Source of the DNA: Catenovulum sediminis
GTDB lineage: Bacteria > Pseudomonadota > Gammaproteobacteria > Enterobacterales > Alteromonadaceae
Length of the DNA: 64,000 bases
Reading direction: 5' to 3' (one strand)
Assembly (NCBI RefSeq): GCF_040270295.1
Contig: NZ_JBELOE010000209.1
Made by a program: the position numbers and the translations under genes. Position 1 is the first letter of the stretch. Each line of letters opens with the position of its first letter. The notes below the pieces were generated by a model, which did not search any database, was not told the DNA's origin, and saw only the letters and a program-made list of their open reading frames with translations. Positions 9,069 through 18,258 of the stretch are shown here, in pieces.

Positions 9069-9452
9069 ATGGCTAGATTTTTATTATTTGTGACCAGTTC
9101 ACCCGAACAACAAAGCGCGCTTTCTGCTTTTCAATTTGCAAAACAAGCGTGTCAAAAACATCAGTTACCCGCTGTGTTTTTTTACTCCGATGGGGTCTAT
9201 ATCGCCAACGAACTGAGATCCCCACCCACTGACGAATTTGATTTGTGCCAAGCATGGCAAACATTAGCCGAACAATACAAAATAGAGTTAATTATTTGCT
9301 CTGCTGCGGCACAAAGACGTGGTGTATTAAATTTAGATGAAGCTAATTATCATGGTAAATCCAGTTATAACTTAGCGACCCCATTTCGGCTAGGTGGTTT
9401 AGCTGAATATGTTGAACTTCAAGCACAAGCAGATAAGGTATTACAGTTTTGA
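9069..9452 (+). CDS. tusD: tRNA 2-thiouridine relay protein TusD
   Basis: Part of the TusBCD complex, which carries persulfide sulfur from TusA to TusE and MnmA for 2-thiolation of the wobble U34 in tRNA-Lys, -Glu and -Gln. The 127-residue DsrE-fold protein has the reactive cysteine in the IICSAAAQRRGV motif (C77). The gene order tusD-tusC-tusB is conserved, and the tusC start overlaps the tusD stop. In E. coli tusE lies elsewhere, whereas here it follows tusB. Confidence 0.93.
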   Translation: MARFLLFVTSSPEQQSALSAFQFAKQACQKHQLPAVFFYSDGVYIANELRSPPTDEFDLCQAWQTLAEQYKIELIICSAAAQRRGVLNLDEANYHGKSSYNLATPFRLGGLAEYVELQAQADKVLQF

Positions 9453-9829
9453 ATCCCGTTAACACATCGGATAATACGTCACATGCAATTATTATCACCA
9501 GCGCACCATTTGAAAATGCTAAAGGACAAGAAGCGCTTGAGCTCGCTTTAACCTTGGCAACTTTTGAACAAGCTGTCGCATTATTTTTCAGCGGGAGTGG
9601 CCTTTTACAACTACTCAAATCGCAAAACGCAGAATTGCTAAAATTGAAAAACTATACCGACGGATTCAAAGCATTAGACCTGTACGATATTGAGGATGTA
9701 TTTATTGAACAGCAGTCCTTGGCTGATTTGCATTTAAATGAAAATGATCTTCTTATCGAAACACAAGCCTTAACAAAAAGTGAATGGTTATTGCAATTAG
9801 CCAATTACAACGTCATTTTAAAATTTTGA
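9449..9829 (+). CDS. tusC: Sulfur relay protein TusC
   Basis: A 126-residue DsrF-like subunit of the TusBCD heterohexamer. The listed start is a TTG that overlaps the tusD stop (TTGA), which implies translational coupling. The N-terminal strand AIIITSAPFENAKGQEAL and the overall length match the family. It has no required active-site cysteine, as expected for TusC. Confidence 0.9.
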   Translation: MNPVNTSDNTSHAIIITSAPFENAKGQEALELALTLATFEQAVALFFSGSGLLQLLKSQNAELLKLKNYTDGFKALDLYDIEDVFIEQQSLADLHLNENDLLIETQALTKSEWLLQLANYNVILKF

Positions 9830-9838
9830 GCCAATGTT

Positions 9839-10114
9839 ATGCCTAGTTTAATCTTAATCAATAGACTCATTTCACAAGCAGAATTCGAGCTCCTTACAGT
9901 GCAAGCTGAACAAGGTTTGGACATATTGCTTGCTCTAGAGGGTTGTTACAATATACTTAAATTTGAAGCTTTAGCTGAGCTGAGCCATGTGTACATCCAT
10001 GCAACGGACGCATCAGCCAGAGGTATTCAAAAAATACCAGGCAACATAAATCAAATATCTCAATCTGAATGGGTTGAGCTAAAACTCAGTAGAAAGTGCA
10101 TTATTCCTTTTTAA
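9839..10114 (+). CDS. tusB: Sulfur relay protein TusB
   Basis: A 91-residue DsrH-like third subunit of the TusBCD complex, starting 9 nt after tusC. It is short and diverged, but the LILINR start, the position between tusC and tusE, and the length identify it. Confidence 0.85.
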   Translation: MPSLILINRLISQAEFELLTVQAEQGLDILLALEGCYNILKFEALAELSHVYIHATDASARGIQKIPGNINQISQSEWVELKLSRKCIIPF

Positions 10115-10142
10115 GACGATCTGGCCAACTGACGATATAAAA

Positions 10143-10478
10143 ATGCAAACAATTGAAATCAAAAATAAACAAATCCCAGTAGATAAACATGGTTATCTAG
10201 CAAATGTGCAAGATTGGGATCAAGAAATTGCTGAATATATGGCGAAACAAGAAAATATAGTGCTCACAGAAGCGCATTGGGAAGTGATTAACTTTGTTAG
10301 AAACTTCTATTTGGAGTTCAAAACTAGCCCGGCAATTCGAATTTTAGTCAAAGCGATTGGTCAAAAACTAGGTAAAGAAAAAGGGAATAGCCCATACTTG
10401 TACAAACTATTCCCCAAGGGTCCAGCCAAACAGGCAACCAAGATAGCAGGTTTACCTAAACCCGCTAAATGTATTTAA
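10143..10478 (+). CDS. tusE: Sulfur carrier TusE (DsrC family)
   Basis: A 111-residue DsrC/TusE protein. It accepts sulfur from TusBCD and passes it to MnmA on tRNA. The C-terminal swinging arm ends in GLPKPAKCI, with the essential penultimate cysteine C110. The body has the WDQEIAEYMA and NFVRNFYLEF motifs. Having all four genes tusDCBE in one operon makes a compact relay. Confidence 0.95.
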   Translation: MQTIEIKNKQIPVDKHGYLANVQDWDQEIAEYMAKQENIVLTEAHWEVINFVRNFYLEFKTSPAIRILVKAIGQKLGKEKGNSPYLYKLFPKGPAKQATKIAGLPKPAKCI

Positions 10479-10482
10479 CCTT

Positions 10483-10632
10483 TTAACCTTTGCTTGCATT
10501 ACTGTAGGTTAAGTAAGCGTCATACGCTAACACAAGTACTGAGCCAAAAATCGCAATAATTAATAGCCAATATACAGTCTTTAAAAACATTTTTACCGGC
10601 GTCGGTGTTGCCGTTTTTTTCTTGCCTGTCAT
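10483..10632 (-). CDS. 49-aa single-pass membrane protein downstream of serS
   Basis: A small open frame, ATG at 10630-10632 and TAA at 10483-10485. It encodes a basic, Thr/Pro-rich N-terminus (MTGKKKTATPTPVK), one hydrophobic helix (WLLIIAIFGSVLVLAY) and a short polar tail. It starts 34 nt after the serS stop on the same strand and ends 4 nt from the converging tusE stop. Codon use and the positive-inside topology look like a real small inner-membrane protein. I do not recognise a family. Confidence 0.6.
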   Translation of the reverse strand: MTGKKKTATPTPVKMFLKTVYWLLIIAIFGSVLVLAYDAYLTYSNASKG

Positions 10633-10666
10633 CTTTAACTCGCCCTTAATGTTTTTTAGCTGACAT

Positions 10667-11965
10667 TTAGTCAGCTAATGATATATGTGTTTCTCCGCCC
10701 ATATAAGGCTGCAATACAGTTGGAATGGCAACCGAGCCGTCTGCTTGCTGATAGTTTTCAAGAATGGCGACCAAGGTGCGACCGACGGCTAATCCAGAGC
10801 CGTTTAAAGTATGGAGCAATTCTGGTTTTTTGACACCTTTTCTGCGCAATCTAGCTTGCATGCGACGCGCCTGAAAATCTTGCATATTAGAACAGGAAGA
10901 AATTTCGCGATAACAATTTTGTGCCGGTAACCAAACTTCCAAGTCGTATGTTTTAGCTGCACCAAAACCCATATCTCCAGTACACAAACTCATGACTCTG
11001 TATGGTAGCGCTAACTTTTGTAATACAGTTTCTGCATGTGCAGTTAGCTCTTCTAATGCCTGCATTGAATCTTCGGGTTTAACCAACTGAACGAGTTCAA
11101 CTTTGTCAAACTGGTGCTGACGAATTAACCCCCGGGTATCGCGACCTGAAGAACCTGCTTCCGAACGAAAACAAGGTGTGTGGGCCGTTAATTTGACCGG
11201 CAACAGTTCCTCATCAAAAATTTCGTCACGCGCCAAATTAGTTAAAGGCACTTCAGCTGTTGGGATAAGCGACATCCCTTGCCCGTCTGCCGTTAAAGGC
11301 TGAGTGTGAAAAAGGTCTTCACCAAACTTTGGCAATTGTCCTGTTCCATATAAACTCGCTGCATTGACCAGATAAGGTACATACGCTTCTTGATAACCAT
11401 GCTGCTCAGTGTGTAAATCTAACATAAACTGCGCCAGTGCACGGTGCATTCGGGCAATTTTGCCACGCATGACAACAAAGCGTGCGCCAGATAATTTAAC
11501 CCCAGATTCAAAATCTAAACCACGGTGTAACGCTTCAGCGACGTCAACATGGTCTTTTACGGCGAAATCAAATTGTGGAATTTCCCCCCACTTGCGAATT
11601 TCTACATTATCATCTTCATTCTCGCCAACGGGTACCGATTCATCTGGCAAATTAGGTATACCTAACACCAGACTGTCCCATTGATTCATCACTTCAGCCA
11701 ATTCTGCTTTAGCTGAATCTAATGCACCACCGAGTTCACTCACTTCAGCCAGTAATGGTTCTATATCCTGACCTTGTGCTTTAGCTTTACCAATGGATTT
11801 CGAGCGCGCATTACGCTCGTTTTGTAATTGTTCAGTTTTAACCTGCAGCGCTTTTCGTTTTTCTTCTAATTGAGCAACGGTTTGAGTATCCAACGAAAAA
11901 CCACGTTTTTTCAGTTTTTCGGCAGTTGCTTCCAGTTCGTTTCTTAAATATTTTGGATCTAACAT
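10667..11965 (-). CDS. serS: Seryl-tRNA synthetase
   Basis: A class II synthetase of 432 residues. It has an N-terminal two-helix coiled-coil arm (about residues 30-105) that binds the tRNA-Ser variable arm. The catalytic core has motif 2 (TPCFRSEAGSSGRDTRGLIRQHQF, abbreviated by its core FRSEAG) and motif 3 (NGSGLAVGRTL). It charges tRNA-Ser and the SelC tRNA where present. It follows crcB in the conserved ftsK-lolA-rarA-crcB-serS cluster. Confidence 0.97.
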   Translation of the reverse strand: MLDPKYLRNELEATAEKLKKRGFSLDTQTVAQLEEKRKALQVKTEQLQNERNARSKSIGKAKAQGQDIEPLLAEVSELGGALDSAKAELAEVMNQWDSLVLGIPNLPDESVPVGENEDDNVEIRKWGEIPQFDFAVKDHVDVAEALHRGLDFESGVKLSGARFVVMRGKIARMHRALAQFMLDLHTEQHGYQEAYVPYLVNAASLYGTGQLPKFGEDLFHTQPLTADGQGMSLIPTAEVPLTNLARDEIFDEELLPVKLTAHTPCFRSEAGSSGRDTRGLIRQHQFDKVELVQLVKPEDSMQALEELTAHAETVLQKLALPYRVMSLCTGDMGFGAAKTYDLEVWLPAQNCYREISSCSNMQDFQARRMQARLRRKGVKKPELLHTLNGSGLAVGRTLVAILENYQQADGSVAIPTVLQPYMGGETHISLAD

Positions 11966-11981
11966 TATGTACCCGTTCAGA

Positions 11982-12383
11982 CTAAATTTTTACGCTTGCT
12001 AATTTGCTACCGAGCCAAACAGCGAGTAAACAAATTAACACATTAAAAAGAATATTTAGCACAGCTTTTAACCAATCTCCTTGTTGCATCAATAACAAAG
12101 TGTCCATTGAAAAAGTAGAAAATGTGGTTAATGCGCCTAAAAAACCAATTCCAATAAATGTTCGCCATGGAATAATTTGTAACTGACCTTGTGCTATCAA
12201 AGTATATAAAAAACCGATTAGCAATGAGCCTATTATATTGACTATGAGTGTACCAAAAGGAAAACTTTTCCCAAACCAGATTAACGCTTGCTGCGAAAGA
12301 AAATATCGTAAGCTCGCACCAAATGCACCACCTAAGGCAATAAAGACATACACTAAAGGACTATTCATATCGTTTTTTGTCAC
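11982..12383 (-). CDS. crcB: Fluoride channel CrcB/Fluc
   Basis: A 133-residue four-helix protein that works as a dual-topology dimer and expels fluoride. It shows the GASLRYFLS motif, the GTLIVNIIGSLLIGF motif and the TTFSTF segment that lines the pore and binds the central Na+. The start overlaps the rarA end by 23 nt. No fluoride riboswitch is seen upstream, so expression probably follows rarA. Confidence 0.95.
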   Translation of the reverse strand: MTKNDMNSPLVYVFIALGGAFGASLRYFLSQQALIWFGKSFPFGTLIVNIIGSLLIGFLYTLIAQGQLQIIPWRTFIGIGFLGALTTFSTFSMDTLLLMQQGDWLKAVLNILFNVLICLLAVWLGSKLASVKI

Positions 12384-13689
12384 TCATTAAATCTTGGTGT
12401 TTAAGATAATCCAACTTTTGCGCTATTTTACTTTCCAAACCTCGGTTTTCAGGGTAATAATACTGACGACCCTGTAACTCAGGTGGAAAATAACACTCTC
12501 CCGCGGCATACGCATTAGCTTCATTATGCGCATAACGATATTCAGCGCCATGTCCCAAGTTTTTATTAACCTGAGTTGGCGCGTTACGAAGGTGATATGG
12601 CACGTCATAACTGGGTTGTTCTGCGGCATCTTTCAAAGCAGCTTTAAAAGCACTATAAACCGCATTGCTTTTAGCGGCGCAGGCAAGATAAACACAAGCT
12701 TGCGCGATAGCCCGCTCGCCTTCGGCTGGGCCAACCCGATGATAACAATCCCAAGCATTTAATGCTAATTGCATTGCTCTGGGATCAGCATTGCCAATGT
12801 CTTCCGATGCAATTGCCAACAACCGGCGTGCAACATATAAAGGATCAACGCCTGCTTTGAGCATTCTTGCGTACCAATATAAAGCAGCGTCTGGATCTGA
12901 TCCTCTGACTGATTTGTGAAATGCCGAGATCATGTCATAAAACAAGTCGCCGCCTTTATCACCGGCAACAATGCGATGTTGTACTAAAGTTTGAATATGT
13001 TCGTTGCTCACTCGGGCTTGCTTTTGCGCATCAAGCTCGACCATATCGGTTAAAACTTCAATTAAGTTTAATAACTGTCTGGCATCGCCGCCGGCTTGAT
13101 CTATTAACAAATCAGCTTGTTGTTCAGTCAAAACAATCTTGGCACTTTCACCACTTAAATCCGGTCGTTCTTTGACTAACCTGAGCAGTTTTTTTAAATC
13201 TTGTTTTTCATGTTTTTGTAATAAATAGACCCGTGCCCGGGATAATAATGCGCGATTTAACTCAAACCCTGGGTTTTCAGTGGTTGCACCAACAAAAATA
13301 ACCGTGCCATCCTCGATAAAGGGTAAAAACGCATCTTGTTGTGATTTGTTAAACCTGTGCACCTCATCTACAAACAAAACGGTTTTTTGACCGCCCTGTT
13401 GTGCAACCTGTTGCGCGTTTTCGATTGCTAAACGAATGTCCTTAACACCAGAATTCACAGCGGAAAGACGTTCGATATGTGCATTTGCATATTGGGCGAT
13501 TAATTCGGCTAAGGTGGTTTTACCTGTACCGGGAGGACCCCATAAAATCAAAGAGTGCACATTCCCCGATTTAATAGCCCGATACAAAGGCTTGCCTGCA
13601 GCTAAGATATGTTGCTGGCCAATATAATCTTCTAATTTGCTGGGCCGCATACGCGCGGCCAAAGGTTTATGAGCGCTTTCAAACAACAT
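12361..13689 (-). CDS. rarA: Replication-associated recombination protein RarA (MgsA)
   Basis: A 442-residue AAA+ ATPase of the clamp-loader superfamily, acting at stalled replication forks. Walker A GPPGTGKTT is near residue 52, Walker B DEVHRF near 110. The sensor region GATTENPGFELN and the C-terminal tetramerisation domain follow. The start overlaps the lolA stop by one base, so the pair is translationally coupled. Confidence 0.95.
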   Translation of the reverse strand: MLFESAHKPLAARMRPSKLEDYIGQQHILAAGKPLYRAIKSGNVHSLILWGPPGTGKTTLAELIAQYANAHIERLSAVNSGVKDIRLAIENAQQVAQQGGQKTVLFVDEVHRFNKSQQDAFLPFIEDGTVIFVGATTENPGFELNRALLSRARVYLLQKHEKQDLKKLLRLVKERPDLSGESAKIVLTEQQADLLIDQAGGDARQLLNLIEVLTDMVELDAQKQARVSNEHIQTLVQHRIVAGDKGGDLFYDMISAFHKSVRGSDPDAALYWYARMLKAGVDPLYVARRLLAIASEDIGNADPRAMQLALNAWDCYHRVGPAEGERAIAQACVYLACAAKSNAVYSAFKAALKDAAEQPSYDVPYHLRNAPTQVNKNLGHGAEYRYAHNEANAYAAGECYFPPELQGRQYYYPENRGLESKIAQKLDYLKHQDLMSDKKRYE

Positions 13690-14315
13690 TATTGTTGACG
13701 CTGATCATCTAAATCGGCACCTTCAGGTAATTTAAAGACAAAATACTCTTTACCGAAATCAGATAACTGAGTTTGCTTAAACTGAAAAAATTGATAGTGA
13801 CTGGTTTGTTGCTGTCTGTCTTTAATCGTTAACCATTCAACCGCATTATCCTGAGTAAACGAAATCTCAATATACTCTATTTGATTACGCTGCGATTTTG
13901 AGGTTACTTTAAATACAGAAGCCGATGGTTTTTCAATAATATATTCCTGCCAAGCAGAGGCATCAGGCTGCAATAACAATAATATTGGATTTGAATTAAC
14001 CGTATCGGCAAAATTATACACAGTAGCTTGCTCAACAAACGGGTCATAAAACCAGACACTGACGCCATCTGACATCAATAAACTATCGTTGGGTGGCAGT
14101 GTTTCCCAGCGAAATTTATTGGGTTGAATGAGTTCTATATTGCCCTCTGACAATTGTACAACTTGTTTTTTACTGTCTAATACTTTTTGCTTAAATTGCG
14201 CACTAAAACCGGCTATTTCGGATAATTTTTCTTTTAATTGCTGACTGACTGTTTGTTCAGCTGATACAGCGAACGACAAAATTAATAAAACTAAACTACT
14301 TACAATTTTTTTCAT
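13689..14315 (-). CDS. lolA: Outer-membrane lipoprotein carrier protein LolA
   Basis: A 208-residue periplasmic chaperone that ferries lipoproteins from LolCDE to LolB. A signal peptide of about 19 residues ends at AVSA. The mature protein has the QFKQKV and KFRWET motifs of the half-barrel that holds the acyl chains. It starts 2 nt after the ftsK stop, in the conserved ftsK-lolA-rarA operon. Confidence 0.95.
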   Translation of the reverse strand: MKKIVSSLVLLILSFAVSAEQTVSQQLKEKLSEIAGFSAQFKQKVLDSKKQVVQLSEGNIELIQPNKFRWETLPPNDSLLMSDGVSVWFYDPFVEQATVYNFADTVNSNPILLLLQPDASAWQEYIIEKPSASVFKVTSKSQRNQIEYIEISFTQDNAVEWLTIKDRQQQTSHYQFFQFKQTQLSDFGKEYFVFKLPEGADLDDQRQQ

Positions 14316-14317
14316 AC

Positions 14318-17035
14318 TTAATCCATTCTAGGTGGAGGTGGGGCCAATACTTCGCGGGCACCGTTGTGACCTGCGCTAGATACGACACCCGTTGCTTCCA
14401 TTTGTTCCACAATGCGTGCCGCTCGGTTATAACCAATTCTAAATTTGCGCTGAACGCTGGACACTGAAACTTTACGTGTTTCTGTCACAAATGCGACCGC
14501 TTCATCATACAGTGCATCAGATTCTTCATCTGCAGCGGCTTCAGCTTGCTCGCCTGGCAATAAAACATCTTCAGAGCTATCACCATTTAATATGTCATCA
14601 ATATAAACCGGTGTGCCTCTTGCTTGCCAATCGGCAACAACCGCATGTACTTCATGATCGTCAACAAAGGCCCCATGTACGCGTGTCGGCACCCCTTTAC
14701 CGGCGGGCAAGTATAACATATCACCCATCCCCAATAAGGTCTCAGCGCCTTGTTGATCTAAAATAGTACGAGAGTCAATTTTAGAGGAAACCTGAAAAGC
14801 GATACGCGTTGGAATATTCGCTTTAATCAAACCGGTAATAACATCAACTGAAGGGCGCTGAGTGGCTAAAATTAAGTGAATGCCGGCCGCTCGGGCTTTT
14901 TGCGCAATACGTGCAATCAGCTCTTCGACTTTTTTACCGACAATCATCATCATGTCGGCGAATTCGTCTATCACAACAACAATACTGGGCAGCTTTTCTA
15001 ATTCAGGTGCTTCTTCATCCATGCTGTCTCCGGGTTTCCACAGTGGGTCTTTTAAAGGTTCTCCGCGTTCAATCGCCTCACTGACTTTTGTATTAAAGCC
15101 TTTGACATTACGCACCCCCATAGCAGACATCAATTTGTAGCGTCGTTCCATCTCTCCAACACACCAGCGCAACGCATTAGAAGCTTCTTTCATATCGGTT
15201 ACCACTTCACACAATAAGTGAGGTATCCCCTCATACACCGAAAGCTCTAACATTTTAGGGTCAATCATGATTAAACGGACTTCTTCTGGCGTTGATTTAT
15301 ACAACAGGCTCAGAATCATGACATTAACACCAACTGATTTACCAGACCCCGTCGTACCGGCAACGAGTAAGTGTGGCATACGGGCCAGATCGACCACCAC
15401 AGGCTTACCGGCGATATCTTGACCTAACACCATAGTCAATGGAGATTTAGCATCTGCGAACTCACTGCCCGAAATCACCTCACTTAATTTAACGACTTCA
15501 CGGTGTTTATTCGGCAGCTCCAAACCAACAAAAGATTTTCCCGGTATCACCTCTACTACCCGCACACTGACAGCAGATAAAGAGCGTGCGATATCTTTCG
15601 ATAAGTTAGTGATTTTAGATACTTTTACACCCGGTGCTAAATCGAGCTCCAAGCGGGTAATGACTGGCCCTGGATACATACCAACAACTTTTGCATCCAC
15701 GCCAAAATCAGCCAATTTTGCTTCAACCAATGCGGCAACCTGATCCATTTCTTCCTGTGTGATCGGATTCTCTTTTTTATCTGGCCTGTCTAATAATTCA
15801 AACGAAGGTAATGGCGTCATCTCTACCGAGGCTTTTTCAGCATCGGCTGCTTCTTGCTGAGCTAAAAACTCACTGAATTGAGTTTGCGATGATGAAACAC
15901 GAATATGAGCTTTGTTGGGTGCTGATTTTTTGGCCATTTTTTCAGGTTCGACGTCGCAGTTCTCCCCCAAAGGTAGCATGGTTTGCATGTCATCATCGTC
16001 AACCTCAGCCAAGTCGCCAAGAACCGGCTCTTTACGAATTTCCGTCTCGACAACATCGTCCATATCGCTAGCGTCATGCAAAGCAGGTTCTTCAGCCGGC
16101 GCAACACCCGTGTGGCTCGCCATTTGTTCAGACGCTTGAGTTGCGGTTTGTGCCGCAGCAATTGATGCAGACTTGGTAAGCGGCGTTAACGTGTCGGACG
16201 ACCTTTGAGTTTGGACATCCGCCTCATCTTTACTTCCAAATAAAGCTGATAAAGAAGGCTTTTTACTCGTCGCTTGTTCGCTATCCTTTATATCCGATTG
16301 AGCTTCAACCACTGGTGTATTGGATTGAGTTGTTGCATCAACCTTGTTCTTATCTTTGTCTGTAACTGCACTGTCAACTGACGACGCTTTTACATCGTCT
16401 TTATCTTTTAGTTTATTGCAAAGACGATTGATTTGACGCCATACAAACAAACTGACGCCAATCACACTTTCACCTGTTTTATCAATGATATATAGCCATG
16501 AAATACCAAATAAGAGTGTAATGCCAGTACAGAAGAAACACAGCAAAAGTAAGGTAGTACCAATGAAGTTAAAATAAGGAATCAAAGATTGGCTAACAAC
16601 ATCGCCGAGCAGACCACCTGAGGAATAAACAAACAGGTCACTGAAGTTCATACTTGATAATGACGTTGTCGCAATCAGCAGTAAAAACAAACCGATAATG
16701 CGAAGCCCTAGCGCTAAAAAATCAATTTCAAAAAAATTAGGTCGCTTTTGAAATAAAGCCCAGCCTATAAAAGCTACCGCAAAAGGCACAAGATAAGCCA
16801 CAGCACCAAAAAAGAAAAGCAGCAAGTCAGATAACCATGCGCCCGCAGCGCCAGCCATGTTACGGATAGGTACCTGATAACCTGATTGACTCCAACTCGG
16901 ATCCAGCGGGTCAAAAGATACCAACGCCAGTAAGATAAAAAGTGCACCGCCGGCAAATGTAATTAAACCGACTTCCAGAAGACGCTGTATTCCCGTTAGT
17001 GACTTTGATTCTGCTGATTCGCTCAAAACAACCAT
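14318..17035 (-). CDS. ftsK: DNA translocase FtsK
   Basis: A 905-residue septal protein that pumps the chromosome terminus during division and activates XerCD at dif. The N-terminus has four to five membrane helices (about 20-190). A long acidic, Ser/Thr/Gln-rich linker (about 215-420) follows. The RecA-like motor has Walker A GTTGSGKSVG and Walker B VVVIDEFADMMM. The final ~65 residues form the winged-helix gamma domain that reads KOPS sites. In many relatives lrp lies immediately upstream, but it is missing here. Confidence 0.96.
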   Translation of the reverse strand: MVVLSESAESKSLTGIQRLLEVGLITFAGGALFILLALVSFDPLDPSWSQSGYQVPIRNMAGAAGAWLSDLLLFFFGAVAYLVPFAVAFIGWALFQKRPNFFEIDFLALGLRIIGLFLLLIATTSLSSMNFSDLFVYSSGGLLGDVVSQSLIPYFNFIGTTLLLLCFFCTGITLLFGISWLYIIDKTGESVIGVSLFVWRQINRLCNKLKDKDDVKASSVDSAVTDKDKNKVDATTQSNTPVVEAQSDIKDSEQATSKKPSLSALFGSKDEADVQTQRSSDTLTPLTKSASIAAAQTATQASEQMASHTGVAPAEEPALHDASDMDDVVETEIRKEPVLGDLAEVDDDDMQTMLPLGENCDVEPEKMAKKSAPNKAHIRVSSSQTQFSEFLAQQEAADAEKASVEMTPLPSFELLDRPDKKENPITQEEMDQVAALVEAKLADFGVDAKVVGMYPGPVITRLELDLAPGVKVSKITNLSKDIARSLSAVSVRVVEVIPGKSFVGLELPNKHREVVKLSEVISGSEFADAKSPLTMVLGQDIAGKPVVVDLARMPHLLVAGTTGSGKSVGVNVMILSLLYKSTPEEVRLIMIDPKMLELSVYEGIPHLLCEVVTDMKEASNALRWCVGEMERRYKLMSAMGVRNVKGFNTKVSEAIERGEPLKDPLWKPGDSMDEEAPELEKLPSIVVVIDEFADMMMIVGKKVEELIARIAQKARAAGIHLILATQRPSVDVITGLIKANIPTRIAFQVSSKIDSRTILDQQGAETLLGMGDMLYLPAGKGVPTRVHGAFVDDHEVHAVVADWQARGTPVYIDDILNGDSSEDVLLPGEQAEAAADEESDALYDEAVAFVTETRKVSVSSVQRKFRIGYNRAARIVEQMEATGVVSSAGHNGAREVLAPPPPRMD

Positions 17036-17175
17036 AAACTCTCGTTTTCCCCTAAGGCCCGTATTCTAAACCTGTTCGACAATAAATCCCAACTTTGAAT
17101 TAAACATACAGCTGCAAAATAATGAATTTGACTATACTCAATACATGTTTGTGGATCATATGAGTCATCAAAGTT

Positions 17176-18258
17176 ATGCAGATAGCGGTTCCCAAAGAAA
17201 TTAAAAACCATGAATATAGAGTTTCTCTCACCCCTGAAAGTGTCAACCATCTAGTTAATAGAGGTCATCAGGTCTGGGTTGAACATGATGCAGGTGCAGG
17301 CATTCAATATCAAGACCAAGATTATTTACATGCAGGGGCACGTGTCACAAAAAAATCAGAATTATTTAAATATGCTGAGCTCATTGTCAAAGTTAAAGAG
17401 CCCTTGCCAGAAGAAATCGCCTTGTACCAACCACAACATTGTTTGTTTACATACTTGCACTTAGCCGCAGATAAAGCGCTGAGTCTAGCACTCGCTAAAT
17501 CAGGGGTAACTTGCATTGCATACGAAACAGTGACTGATAATGGCTTTTTGCCTTTACTCCAGCCAATGTCTGAAATTGCCGGGCGACTGTCGATTCAAGT
17601 CGGCGCGCATTGTTTAGAAAAAGCACAAGGTGGAATGGGAAAACTATTGGGTGGTTTAGCCGGAGTTGAACCAGCTCAAGTCGTTGTCATCGGGGCCGGC
17701 TCTGTTGGGCAACAAGCCGTTGCCATGGCTGTTGGCGCACAGGCCAGCGTTACTGTTCTGGATACCGATTTACATAAACTTAGAATGTTACAAACCTTGT
17801 ATCAAAATCAAATCAATTGTATTTATTCAACGCCTGCGACCTTAAAAAAATATGTATTGAACGCCGATTTAGTGATTGGTGCCGTATTAATCCCGGGCGC
17901 CAGTGCGCCTAAATTAATCCCTAAAGAATGGTTAAAAAAAATGAAAGCAGGTGCTGTGATAGTGGATGTGGCCATTGATCAAGGCGGGTGCTTCGCAACA
18001 TCTAAACCGACCACACATACTGCGCCAAGTTATCAGTTAGACGGTGTTATTCACTACTGTGTGACCAATATGCCGGGCGCTGTACCTCTAACAGCAACTC
18101 AGGCATTAAACAGTGCGACTTTGCCCTATGTGACCGAGTTGGCTGACAGTGGTATTGAGCAAGCTTTAGAAATCTCAGCGCCATTGCGAGCCGGATTAAA
18201 TATTTATAAAGGAGACATTTGTCATCCGCAAGTTAGGAAAAGTCTGCAGTTAGATTAA
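17176..18258 (+). CDS. ald: Alanine dehydrogenase
   Basis: NAD-dependent oxidative deamination of L-alanine to pyruvate and ammonium. The 360-residue protein has K74 and H95 at the positions of the catalytic pair (VKVKEP, FTYLHLAA). The Rossmann fingerprint VIGAGSVGQQAV is near residue 172, followed by an aspartate that selects NAD over NADP. It is divergent from ftsK across only 140 bp. In many Alteromonadales an lrp gene lies in this gap and controls ald. The 3' end overlaps the converging GGDEF-EAL gene by 26 bp. Confidence 0.94.
   Translation: MQIAVPKEIKNHEYRVSLTPESVNHLVNRGHQVWVEHDAGAGIQYQDQDYLHAGARVTKKSELFKYAELIVKVKEPLPEEIALYQPQHCLFTYLHLAADKALSLALAKSGVTCIAYETVTDNGFLPLLQPMSEIAGRLSIQVGAHCLEKAQGGMGKLLGGLAGVEPAQVVVIGAGSVGQQAVAMAVGAQASVTVLDTDLHKLRMLQTLYQNQINCIYSTPATLKKYVLNADLVIGAVLIPGASAPKLIPKEWLKKMKAGAVIVDVAIDQGGCFATSKPTTHTAPSYQLDGVIHYCVTNMPGAVPLTATQALNSATLPYVTELADSGIEQALEISAPLRAGLNIYKGDICHPQVRKSLQLD

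Noticed and set aside
12384..12460. Fluoride riboswitch ahead of crcB
   Set aside because: The region is rarA coding sequence and shows no fluoride aptamer pattern.
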